Shown here: in pieces, positions 38,832-47,083 of the stretch | Numbering within the stretch: position 1 is the first letter of the stretch | How the letters are laid out: each line of letters starts with the position of its first letter | Origin: Arcobacter sp. CECT 8983 | GTDB lineage: Bacteria > Campylobacterota > Campylobacteria > Campylobacterales > Arcobacteraceae | DNA: 64,000 bases | Assembly (NCBI RefSeq): GCF_004118855.1 | Contig: NZ_PDKF01000007.1 | Span: forward strand, 62,001-126,000 | Reading direction: 5' to 3' | The notes under the pieces: model-generated | Seen by the model: only the letters and a program-made list of their open reading frames with translations | The model's database searches: none | What the model was told of the DNA's origin: nothing | Position numbers and translations under genes: made by a program

Positions 38832-41800
38832 TTAATTATTCTCACAACTTAATTCAACCTGTTTTATCACTAAAGCTAAAGCTTCTACTGCATTGTCTGG
38901 TGGATATTTATATTTTTTAAGAAGTCTTTTTACTTCTCTTCTCATTCTAGCTCTTGTGTTTTCTTTGTATTGCCAATCTATTGTTTTAGAATTTTGTATT
39001 GTTTTTGTAAGTTCTACTGCTAACTCTTTTAAGACACTTTCATCCATAGCTTCTTTTACTGTATCAAACTTTGTCAATGCATCATAAAAAGACTTCTCTT
39101 CATCTGTTAGACCTAGTTCATTTCCTTTTAGAAAATCTTCCATCATATCTTTTGACATTTTTAAAAGTTCATCTATCACTTCTGCATTTGTAAGAGCTTT
39201 GTTATTGTATTTGTTCATCACTTCATTCATCAAAAATGAAAACTTTTCACTTTGAACTAAATTTGTTTTTTCATAAGCTTTTATCTTATTTGATAATAAT
39301 CTTTTTAAAAGTTCTAGGGCTATATTTTTTCTTTTCATTGAAGATATCTCTTTTAGAAACTCTTCATTAAAAATATCTAACTCATTTTGTTTGATACCTA
39401 AGATATCATTTAGCTCCAATATAGAATCTTTTTGTATAGAGTCTTTTACTAAACTTAGAACTCTTTGGTTTATCTCTTTTAGATTAAACTCTTTCCCCTC
39501 TAGCTTATTTAAAGCACTTTTTACTGCTTTAAAATAAGCAATCTCTAGTTTCATATCATCATCAAGCATTGAGTTACAAAGTGTTTGGGCCGCACTTAAT
39601 TCACTTACTTTTTTATTAAACTCTTTTTTTATATTTTCTTCACCATAGCTTTCTATTAAAACATGTTCTACTCCATCTCCAATAAGAGTTAATCTATCTT
39701 TATCACTTCCTGTTTTAAATCCATTATAATCAAAAGCAGAAAAAAGTTTTCTCAAGAAAGTCAGAGCATCTTCTAGCTTATGAAAAGCCGCATCAAGGTT
39801 TAGTTCAACTTTATCTATATCTCTTCTTGTATATGTTTGTAAAGCCTCTTTTAGTGAGCCCATAATTCCTATATAGTCAACTACAAGTCCACCTACTTTG
39901 TCTTTAAAGACTCTATTTACTCTAGCTATAGCTTGCATTAGATTGTGTGATTTCATAGGTTTATCAATATACATTGTACTCATAGAGGGCACATCAAAAC
40001 CTGTAAGCCACATATCCACGACAATCACTATTTTTAATTCATCATTTATATCTTTAATTCTTTTTGCTAAATAAACCCTATCCTCTTTTGTGGTTTCATA
40101 TTTTTTTAAAAGTTCATCATCACTTGCACTTGATGTCATAACAACTTTTATTTTCCCCTTATCCATATCATCACTATGCCAAGAAGGTCGAAGCTTTATA
40201 ATTTGCTCATATAGATTAACTGCTATTTTTCTATTCATACAAACTATCATTGCTTTGTCTAAAAACTTTGGAGCAAGGATAATCTCTCTATCTTCATAAT
40301 GTCTTACAATATCCATAGCTAACATTTCCAGTCTATGGGTATCTCCCACTATCTCTTCTAGCTTTGTAAATTTTCTTTTTGATTCATCAAGAAGCTCTAT
40401 AGGAGCACCTTCATCTTCTAGTTTTTCATACTCTTCATCAATCTCATTTAAAACTTTTTCATCTAGTTTTAGTTTTGCAATTCTACTTTCATAATATATC
40501 TTTACAGTTGAGCCATCTTCTACAGCTTGAGTCATATCATAAATATCAACCTCATCTCCAAAAATTTCCCTTGTGGATTTATCACTATTTTCTATTGGTG
40601 TTCCTGTAAAACCTATAAAAGTTGCATTTGGTAAGGCATCTCTAATATGTTTGGCATATCCATAGCTTATTTTCCCTGTTTTTGTGTCAACCTTTGCTTC
40701 CAAGCCATATTGACTTCTATGGGCTTCATCTGCTATAAGTATAATATCTCTTCTATCACTTAAACACTCTATTTGTACCTCATCATCTTTTAGAGCAAAT
40801 TTTTGAATTGTTGTGAAGATTATCCCTCCACTTTCTCTATTTAGCTTCTCTCTTAAATCATCTTTATTTTCTATTTGTATTGGTGTTTGTCTTAAGATAC
40901 TGCTTGATTTTGAAAAGGTTGTAAATAGTTGCATATCTAAGTCATTTCTATCTGTTAATATTATTACCGTAGGGTTTTTCAAAGCTTGTATGATAGAGCT
41001 TGTATAAAATACCATTGAGAGTGATTTTCCACTTCCTTGTGTATGCCATACAAGACCTGCTTTTTTTGATTTTTCTAAGATTGAGTTTACAGTTGAATCT
41101 ACTGCTTTTTTTACAGCAAAATATTGATGATAGGCACTTAATATCTTTGTACTTTTTACCCCATCTTCTACAAAAACAATAAAGTTTTTTATAATATCTA
41201 AAAGCCTACTTTTTTCAAACATTCCTAAAAGTAAAGTCTCTATTTGAATATGTGAATTTAATTTTACTCCATCTACACTTTTCCAAGCAGTAAATCTCTC
41301 AAAATTTGAGCTTATGGTTCCAACTCTTGCATTTACTCCATCACTTATCACCAGAAAAGCATTTGTATTAAATAAGCTTGGAATCTTTTGTTTGTACGTT
41401 TGTAATTGATTATAGGCTTTTTCACACCCTACTTTTTCATTTGACAATGATTTTAACTCAAAAACAATCAGAGGCAAACCATTTATAAATAGTATCAAAT
41501 CAGGTCGTCTCTCATCAAACTCTACGATAGTAAACTGATTGACTATCAAAAATTCATTTTTTGAAATATCTTTAAAATCAAAAAGATATACCTTGTCCCC
41601 TTTGTCATTTCCATCTTTATCTTTATAGACAACATCCACACCTTCTACTAAATACTTATGAAAAGTCTTGTTATTTTCACTCATCATGGGTGAGTTTGGG
41701 TGAATAATTTGTTTGAAGACATCTTCTAAAACATCTTTTGAAATAGTAGGATTAATCCTTTTTAAGCTATCAAAGAACTTCTCTTTTAAAATAACTTCAT

Positions 41801-41930
41801 GAAAATCATCCCTAGCACTCTCTACTGCATCTGGAGCTATATCTATACCACTTTTATACTCATAAGCTAAATCATTTTCAAAGATTTGTATCACTGCTTG
41901 TTCTAAATTATCTTCGTAAAAGTTATTCAT
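38832..41930 (-). CDS. hsdR: Type I restriction enzyme, R (motor/nuclease) subunit
   Basis: This 1032-residue HsdR is the last gene of the restriction operon. The PD-(D/E)xK nuclease core is D144...E158-L-K160 (RPDLILF, VFELKS). The SF2 helicase motor has QGSGKS at 298-303, DEAHRSQ near 395, FTGTP and QAIARVNR. The C-terminal helical region binds the methylase core. It translocates and cuts unmethylated DNA. All catalytic motifs are present, so the enzyme looks active. Its ATG overlaps the stop of a 50-codon ORF by one base (TAATG), so expression may be coupled to it. Confidence 0.96.
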   Translation of the reverse strand: MNNFYEDNLEQAVIQIFENDLAYEYKSGIDIAPDAVESARDDFHEVILKEKFFDSLKRINPTISKDVLEDVFKQIIHPNSPMMSENNKTFHKYLVEGVDVVYKDKDGNDKGDKVYLFDFKDISKNEFLIVNQFTIVEFDERRPDLILFINGLPLIVFELKSLSNEKVGCEKAYNQLQTYKQKIPSLFNTNAFLVISDGVNARVGTISSNFERFTAWKSVDGVKLNSHIQIETLLLGMFEKSRLLDIIKNFIVFVEDGVKSTKILSAYHQYFAVKKAVDSTVNSILEKSKKAGLVWHTQGSGKSLSMVFYTSSIIQALKNPTVIILTDRNDLDMQLFTTFSKSSSILRQTPIQIENKDDLREKLNRESGGIIFTTIQKFALKDDEVQIECLSDRRDIILIADEAHRSQYGLEAKVDTKTGKISYGYAKHIRDALPNATFIGFTGTPIENSDKSTREIFGDEVDIYDMTQAVEDGSTVKIYYESRIAKLKLDEKVLNEIDEEYEKLEDEGAPIELLDESKRKFTKLEEIVGDTHRLEMLAMDIVRHYEDREIILAPKFLDKAMIVCMNRKIAVNLYEQIIKLRPSWHSDDMDKGKIKVVMTSSASDDELLKKYETTKEDRVYLAKRIKDINDELKIVIVVDMWLTGFDVPSMSTMYIDKPMKSHNLMQAIARVNRVFKDKVGGLVVDYIGIMGSLKEALQTYTRRDIDKVELNLDAAFHKLEDALTFLRKLFSAFDYNGFKTGSDKDRLTLIGDGVEHVLIESYGEENIKKEFNKKVSELSAAQTLCNSMLDDDMKLEIAYFKAVKSALNKLEGKEFNLKEINQRVLSLVKDSIQKDSILELNDILGIKQNELDIFNEEFLKEISSMKRKNIALELLKRLLSNKIKAYEKTNLVQSEKFSFLMNEVMNKYNNKALTNAEVIDELLKMSKDMMEDFLKGNELGLTDEEKSFYDALTKFDTVKEAMDESVLKELAVELTKTIQNSKTIDWQYKENTRARMRREVKRLLKKYKYPPDNAVEALALVIKQVELSCENN

Positions 41931-42082
41931 TAGATTAAAACCCTTTCAATTATAGTAAAGTCCGTACTTAAGTAATCTTTAATCCCATATAAGTAATAAT
42001 TCTTATGCTCATTTACCAAAGATGTAAAAAGAGATGGGGTGCTCGCCTGCCCAAACTGGCGACCATTTTTTATTAAATCCAT
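41930..42082 (-). CDS. Predicted 50-residue protein directly upstream of hsdR
   Basis: ATG at 42082-42080 opens a 50-codon frame ending in TAA at 41932-41930. The start overlaps the last codons of the 182-residue upstream gene by 10 bases, and the stop overlaps the hsdR ATG by one. The peptide starts MDLIKNGRQFGQAS and ends DFTIIERVLI. I recognise no family. Filling an otherwise empty 140-base gap exactly, with overlaps on both sides, is the argument for it being real. It could instead be a leader that couples hsdR translation. It contains an unusually GC-rich patch. Confidence 0.5.
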   Translation of the reverse strand: MDLIKNGRQFGQASTPSLFTSLVNEHKNYYLYGIKDYLSTDFTIIERVLI

Positions 42083-42621
42083 GTTGACAATCCTAAATTC
42101 AAATCACCTGACTTTTCATATCTATCTTGATATGTCGATTTATTATAATTATCATCAATATAAAAAGCTGTTACTAAAAAACTGCTGTTTCTATTTAGTT
42201 TTTCAATGATTACAACATAATCATGCGATTTTGCCCAAATATACAAACGAAGTTTTCCTCTATTTTGACCTTCTGTCTCTCTATAAAAAAAAGCAAATAT
42301 ATTTTCTTCAATTTTATTAAAATTTTGTATTAGATATTTTATCCATCTTATTCTTTTTGCACGATTTTTATCAAATTTTCTTATTTTTTTTGTTTGCCAA
42401 GTTCTTCCTCTGGGAACTCTAACTTCTTTTTCTCTTGTTATCACATGCCAAAATATCTTAGGTTTATTTTTTTTCACTGAGTTCATATCTATATCAATAT
42501 TATATTGATTATTTAAAACTGTTGTATTAGTTATAAAATCATCTTCAAAGTATTTGTATAAAATTTCTAAATTTTCCCTAACTGTTTTAGTACTATCATA
42601 TTGAACTATAAGACTTGTCAT
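42073..42621 (-). CDS. Uncharacterised protein in the restriction operon, possibly a BECR-fold RNase-like toxin
   Basis: This 182-residue basic protein has a C-terminal half with the pattern KLRLYIWAKSHDYVVIIEKL...FLVTAFYIDD...YEK (about 122-170). It recalls phage-type barnase/EndoU/colicin/RelE-like (BECR) nuclease domains, which typically have a LYxW/HDYVVILE strand pair and a basic catalytic end. This is a weak resemblance by eye. The start overlaps the DUF3800 gene as ATGA, so the two are translationally coupled. If it is an RNase, it would be an abortive-infection effector inside the restriction operon. Confidence 0.55.
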   Translation of the reverse strand: MTSLIVQYDSTKTVRENLEILYKYFEDDFITNTTVLNNQYNIDIDMNSVKKNKPKIFWHVITREKEVRVPRGRTWQTKKIRKFDKNRAKRIRWIKYLIQNFNKIEENIFAFFYRETEGQNRGKLRLYIWAKSHDYVVIIEKLNRNSSFLVTAFYIDDNYNKSTYQDRYEKSGDLNLGLSTWI

Positions 42622-43310
42622 CTACCGTATCCTGCTTGATGATGAAAGATATTAAACTTTGACTCTTCTCTTGATGTATTCAGTAATAAACTTCGTCCAT
42701 GTTTTTGTTCTATATGGTCATAAATTTTATTTTTAATCTCACTTCTATGTTCTATATCTTCTCTTTTTTTGTATACAATTGCACCTATTAAAAAATCTGC
42801 TAACTGTAATAATACTGCTTCATGGGAACGAATCATTTGAAAATTTAGAATGATATTATGATGTTTTTTTGATACTAAATATTGTTCTAAGATCCTTAAT
42901 TGTTCAGCTCCATTGGAGTCTTTATAGTCTGTATAAACATAATAATTATTGTTTACTTCTTGCATCGGTTCAAAAGCTAAATACATCAATTTATAATAAA
43001 AATTATCATGACTACCATCATTATAAGTTTTATGGTCGAATACAGTTTTATCACTTGTAATCGCACGAAATCTCAAAAAATCGCTTTCAAAGAAATAATC
43101 TATCAATGCCTTATAAAACTCTATCCCAGATGGGCTGACTTTAGTCCATTTTAGCTCATGAAAAGCATTATATTTATATTTTAAGTATTTAATATATCTA
43201 GTGGCTTCTGTAAATTTCTCTTTTTCACAAAAGATTGCTCCTCCACCCATAATATTTATCCCATCAAACTCTAAGTGGCATGTTTCATCGAAAAATACTT
43301 TATATTCCAT
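42618..43310 (-). CDS. DUF3800-domain protein
   Basis: The 230-residue protein matches DUF3800: an N-terminal strand with D8-E9 (VFFDETC), HELKW at 51-55, the acidic YTDYKDSNG (D128, D131) and LLQLADFLIGAI with D172. The spread of conserved acids suggests a metal-dependent nuclease-like fold, but the family is uncharacterised. DUF3800 genes recur in phage-defence neighbourhoods. It follows the FRG gene by 11 bases and overlaps the next gene by 4. Confidence 0.75.
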   Translation of the reverse strand: MEYKVFFDETCHLEFDGINIMGGGAIFCEKEKFTEATRYIKYLKYKYNAFHELKWTKVSPSGIEFYKALIDYFFESDFLRFRAITSDKTVFDHKTYNDGSHDNFYYKLMYLAFEPMQEVNNNYYVYTDYKDSNGAEQLRILEQYLVSKKHHNIILNFQMIRSHEAVLLQLADFLIGAIVYKKREDIEHRSEIKNKIYDHIEQKHGRSLLLNTSREESKFNIFHHQAGYGR

Positions 43311-43321
43311 TTTTATACCTT

Positions 43322-44419
43322 TTATAAAACTAAATCATTTATATTTTTTGGTATTTCTAAACTATCAATAAATTTATCAAATTTATCCATATCTAAAACA
43401 CCTATTTCTTCATAGCCCAATAAAGAAAGTTTTTCTCTTGCTTTTGTTCTTGATATATCATTATTGACAATAAACTCATAAAGTGCTTTATTTTGAGGGA
43501 AATTTTCTTCTATATATTCTAAAACTTTTGTTTTATAATCTTTTTTCTCTTCTATCTCTACACTTACCTCTTCATAAGAAACTACTTTTTCTTTCTCACT
43601 CTCATTGTCTACATAGTTGTGTTTTAAGTATTTTGCTAAATGTTCTGGCTCAGGAAATAAGCTATATCTATTTATTCCTATTTGATCAAGTTCTTCAAGC
43701 AGTTGTTTTTTATACTCTTTAGGAATGATAATTCTATTTTCATCCCTTTTCACATCAAATTTTATTTTTTTATCATAACTGCCTTTATTTGAAAAAATAA
43801 AAAAATCTCCATCTTGTTTTATCACTCGGTTATTATTTTTATTACTTTTTACTAATGCAAACTCTTTATTAAGTATTCTCTCTAACTCTTTTTTTGAAAG
43901 CTCTATACCTAACTGCTCTTTTACAAAACTATAAAAACTATTTACTCCAAAATCATACTTTACTTTTGGAAGTAAAGAGATAATATCTACCTCTTTTTTA
44001 TCATAATTTTCAAGTTCACTAAAAATATATACCGCTCCATCACTACATTTTTTGCAATCTTTCTTATCAGTACACTCTTTTTCACATTTTTGATGGGTAA
44101 TACAAGCAAAATATAAAGCTACTAAAGAGTTTTTTGTGATATCTAAAAGTCTAGTTGGTAAGCCTTGATGTTGCATATATACAAGTTTGTCTATTACCGA
44201 GCTTAGTTTTGACATCTCATTGTAAAGGTTTCTTTCCATTTCATGGTAAAGATTGTGTTCATTGAACAGATGGTCTCGAAATACGCTTGGTACCAAATCC
44301 CAATGTGCATTGCTTTGACCTCTAAAATAGTTGGTATATTGTTTCTCTGCTGGTAATTCCAAACTTTTTATTTGCTCTTTGACACTTTTTAAATAATCCT
44401 CTACATGTTTTATTGTCAT
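43322..44419 (-). CDS. FRG-domain protein
   Basis: The 365-residue protein has an N-terminal FRG domain, YFRGQSNAHWDLVPSVFR at 31-48 and QHQGLPTRLLDITKNSLVALYFA at 83-105. Within it C106, C112, C116, C122 and C125 form a cysteine cluster that could bind zinc. Residues 135-365 are charged and helical. The FRG domain is named for its Phe-Arg-Gly motif and is found in defence and toxin-like proteins, with no settled biochemical activity that I can assert. The gene follows hsdS with one base between them. Confidence 0.8.
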   Translation of the reverse strand: MTIKHVEDYLKSVKEQIKSLELPAEKQYTNYFRGQSNAHWDLVPSVFRDHLFNEHNLYHEMERNLYNEMSKLSSVIDKLVYMQHQGLPTRLLDITKNSLVALYFACITHQKCEKECTDKKDCKKCSDGAVYIFSELENYDKKEVDIISLLPKVKYDFGVNSFYSFVKEQLGIELSKKELERILNKEFALVKSNKNNNRVIKQDGDFFIFSNKGSYDKKIKFDVKRDENRIIIPKEYKKQLLEELDQIGINRYSLFPEPEHLAKYLKHNYVDNESEKEKVVSYEEVSVEIEEKKDYKTKVLEYIEENFPQNKALYEFIVNNDISRTKAREKLSLLGYEEIGVLDMDKFDKFIDSLEIPKNINDLVL

Positions 44420-44420
44420 C

Positions 44421-45677
44421 TTATACCCTTATCTCACCACTTATAAGTTTTGGTAAAAGTGCATCTCTTTGTTGTTTTAATATTTGATTTTGTTGTTGAT
44501 TTTGTTGTATTTGTTCAAAAATTGGTTTAACAATATGTGAAAACTTTTCACATATATTTTTACTTATTGGAAAACTCAATTCACGTATAGCTTTCAATGA
44601 TAAATTTTTAATTGTAGTTCCATTTGCATAATTAAAAAGGTACTGTTTAAAATAGTCACTTTTGAATAAACAAGCTATAAAAACTTTATAATAATTCTCT
44701 AAAACATTTATATAACATACACTTTTACTAAGAAATATTTTTTCTTCATTATAAAAAGCAATATTTCCTAATGTTCCATTTATTGATAAAAAAATAGTAT
44801 TTTCATTTAATTCTTTTTTATACTTTTCATATTCTTCTTTATTTGTTCTTTTTGTTTTTTGATCTATTTCAATCATTCCATTGACTAAATTATTACCATT
44901 AATAAAAAAATACTCTCCACCATCTATATACTTTGGAGTGCCATGTAGTCCATCTCCTATTTTTGATGATATACTTTTTAAATCTAAAACTTCCCAATTA
45001 ATAGGTATTTCTCCCAATTCACTTGGTTTCATATCTCCGCCACTATCTTTATAGGGTTTGCCTTGATTATTTGGAAAATTGAAGTTTTCAAACCACTCTT
45101 TAAAAAGTGCACTTGCCATCTCTTCTAGGGTTTGGTTGATTTGATTATTGATTTCTATTTTATCATCAAAGGCAGATAAAATATCTGCTATTCTTTTTTG
45201 TTCATTTATATCTGATGGTATTTTTATTTCAAAATTTTTTAATGTATTTCCTGAAACTTCTTTAAATGTAGAACCACTTGCAATCTGTTCTAAGTCATCT
45301 TTTTTACTTTTTAAATAATAGTATATAAAGATATTATCAAGTTTATCTTTATTACAAACTAAGTTTTTAAACCCTTGATTTGTAGATAATTCACCTTCTG
45401 CAATTGCCAAATAGCCTATTGGTGCACGTGAAGATAAAAGAACAGTACCTTTAGGGAGAAGTTTAGCGGAAGATTTTTCTAATCCAAGAACTGTAATATT
45501 TCTAGCACCATTTTTTATGTATTTTTTTGTATATCCAGATAAATCTTTAGGGGTAATCCAGCCTATCTCACCATTATAAAATGCTTCATTCTTTGTAGAA
45601 GGAGTACCCCCACTAACTACTTCACTTACATCTGAGATTTTTACTTTTTCCCACCCTTGAGGCAATTTATTACTCAT
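44421..45677 (-). CDS. hsdS: Type I restriction enzyme, S (specificity) subunit
   Basis: The 418-residue HsdS has two target-recognition domains (about 1-155 and 215-370) separated by the conserved helix INEQKRIADILSAFDDKIEINN (shortened: EQKRIADILSAFDDKIEI, 159-176). A matching C-terminal helix at about 385-418 contains a Gln/Asn-rich run and ends LLPKLISGEIRV. The two halves together set the split recognition sequence. Its ATG overlaps the stop of the regulator gene (ATGA), so frameshifts there may reduce its translation. I see no second partial hsdS nearby for shuffling. Confidence 0.94.
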   Translation of the reverse strand: MSNKLPQGWEKVKISDVSEVVSGGTPSTKNEAFYNGEIGWITPKDLSGYTKKYIKNGARNITVLGLEKSSAKLLPKGTVLLSSRAPIGYLAIAEGELSTNQGFKNLVCNKDKLDNIFIYYYLKSKKDDLEQIASGSTFKEVSGNTLKNFEIKIPSDINEQKRIADILSAFDDKIEINNQINQTLEEMASALFKEWFENFNFPNNQGKPYKDSGGDMKPSELGEIPINWEVLDLKSISSKIGDGLHGTPKYIDGGEYFFINGNNLVNGMIEIDQKTKRTNKEEYEKYKKELNENTIFLSINGTLGNIAFYNEEKIFLSKSVCYINVLENYYKVFIACLFKSDYFKQYLFNYANGTTIKNLSLKAIRELSFPISKNICEKFSHIVKPIFEQIQQNQQQNQILKQQRDALLPKLISGEIRV

Positions 45678-47083
45678 TTTGCCACCTTATAATAGGTACT
45701 TCTACCACTTCCACATCTTTTTAATATTTTTTTATCTTCCACAAGTGTTTTTAAAATCTCATATACTTTTGTATTTTGTAGTCCTGTTAACTCTACAGCT
45801 TCTTTTCTTGTAATTTTTTGATTATCTAAAATATAAATTAAAATAGTTTTCTCTTCAATAGTTAATCGTTCGTAATCGTTCGTAATCGTTCGTAATCGTT
45901 CGCAATCGTTCATTTCTGGCGATATTCGTTCGTATTCGTCCATTTTTATATCTTGTGGACGATAAAACTCCACATCTACAAAGTCATTTTTCTCTTCTAT
46001 CATTGGCTCTTTTAAATCACTTTCAAGACAAAGGTTTTTTATCCTTTTTATGCCACTTCCCCACTGTTCTATTAGTCCCAACTCCTTAAAAATATTTGCT
46101 AATACTTTGTTTCTAGTCTCACTTCGACCATTTTCTATATCTTCTTTTGTGATAGTGTTTGGGAAACTTCCAGGACTTACAATATTTACAATATCATCAT
46201 AAATTCCTACTTTTATATCCCTTCCACTATTGGTATAGTCCCTATGAATAAAAGCATTTATCAAAGCTTCTCTTAGAGCTACAAGGGGTATCTCATATGT
46301 ATCTGTTCTTTGAAGTGCTTTTATCTCACCTTTTAGATTTATATGATTTAGTATAAAGTTTTGTGTATTTTCAAGGTTTGAGAAGATATCACTTTGGTAC
46401 TCCTTTTTATCTATAAACATATCCATAGTGACACCCTTAAATCTTGCACACTTTACACTAGTGTGAGAAAAGGCTCCAAGGATGATAAGCAATGCATTTG
46501 TAGCATAGGTTTTATTTGACTCTTTTTTGATAAGTTTTAGGTTCTCCAACTTTTTCTCATCTAAAGTTTTTCCTACACTTTTAAAACTCTCATATAGTGG
46601 TGTTAAGTCTAAAGATTCAAACTCAATCTCATAATTTACCTCTTCATCAAAACCTATATTTCTTTTTTGTCTCTCTAGTTCAAGGATATTTTCATACTCT
46701 GCTTTTCTATTGCTTGCACCTACTCGTATGTAAGTTCCTTGATTTTTACCTTCACTTTTTAGATAATAGGGCAAAAGATTTCCCCTAAATACTTCTACTA
46801 CTAAAAGAAGTTTTCCTTCACAATTTACAGTATAGATTTCAGGAATAATATTTGGCGTACAGTTATCATAGATAATAGAAGCTATTTTATCTTGAAGTTC
46901 AAAGATATTTTCCTCTTCTATTCCTACAATATTTCTATCATCATCTACTCCGATGATAAGTTTTCCTCCCGCTGTATTGGAAAATGAGATTACTGTTTTA
47001 GCTATTTTTTTATTTTCTGGTAGTTCTTGCTTAAACTCTAAAGTCTTACTCTCTCCTAAGGCTATCTGCTCAATTAATCTCAT
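45674..47083 (-). CDS. AlbA-domain / GHKL ATPase / winged-helix regulator, candidate phase-variable gene
   Basis: The 469-residue protein has a Schlafen-type AlbA_2 domain at about 8-125 ([12 protein letters not shown]), a COG2865-type GHKL-like region at about 265-350 ([22 protein letters not shown]) and a C-terminal winged helix at about 408-469. Residues 391-407 are encoded by a 10-bp tandem repeat (45863-45912). Both alternative frames stop within four codons of the repeat, giving N-D-stop or I-N-Y-stop, so repeat-number changes would remove the winged helix. It overlaps hsdM by 14 bases and hsdS by 4. Confidence 0.85.
   Translation of the reverse strand: MRLIEQIALGESKTLEFKQELPENKKIAKTVISFSNTAGGKLIIGVDDDRNIVGIEEENIFELQDKIASIIYDNCTPNIIPEIYTVNCEGKLLLVVEVFRGNLLPYYLKSEGKNQGTYIRVGASNRKAEYENILELERQKRNIGFDEEVNYEIEFESLDLTPLYESFKSVGKTLDEKKLENLKLIKKESNKTYATNALLIILGAFSHTSVKCARFKGVTMDMFIDKKEYQSDIFSNLENTQNFILNHINLKGEIKALQRTDTYEIPLVALREALINAFIHRDYTNSGRDIKVGIYDDIVNIVSPGSFPNTITKEDIENGRSETRNKVLANIFKELGLIEQWGSGIKRIKNLCLESDLKEPMIEEKNDFVDVEFYRPQDIKMDEYERISPEMNDCERLRTITNDYERLTIEEKTILIYILDNQKITRKEAVELTGLQNTKVYEILKTLVEDKKILKRCGSGRSTYYKVAK
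45863..45942. repeat. 10-bp tandem repeat within the regulator gene
   Basis: On the plus strand TAATCGTTCG occurs four times perfectly in a row (45863-45902), then CAATCGTTCA (45903-45912). A diverged unit and two related ones (TATTCGTTCG, TATTCGTCCA) continue in the same 10-base register to 45942. Ten is not a multiple of three, so slippage changes the reading frame. The repeat is itself open in all three frames and cycles through the same ten residues ([10 protein letters not shown]), so only the sequence after it is affected. Confidence 0.9.

Noticed and set aside
44470-44530. Gln/Asn-rich repeat at the hsdS 3' end as a second phase switch
   Set aside because: The DNA repeat is imperfect and short, and Gln-rich ends of this kind are common in HsdS proteins.
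45863-45942. Possible CRISPR array from the short repeats
   Set aside because: Units are 10 bp and contiguous, with no spacers, and they are in-frame coding sequence.
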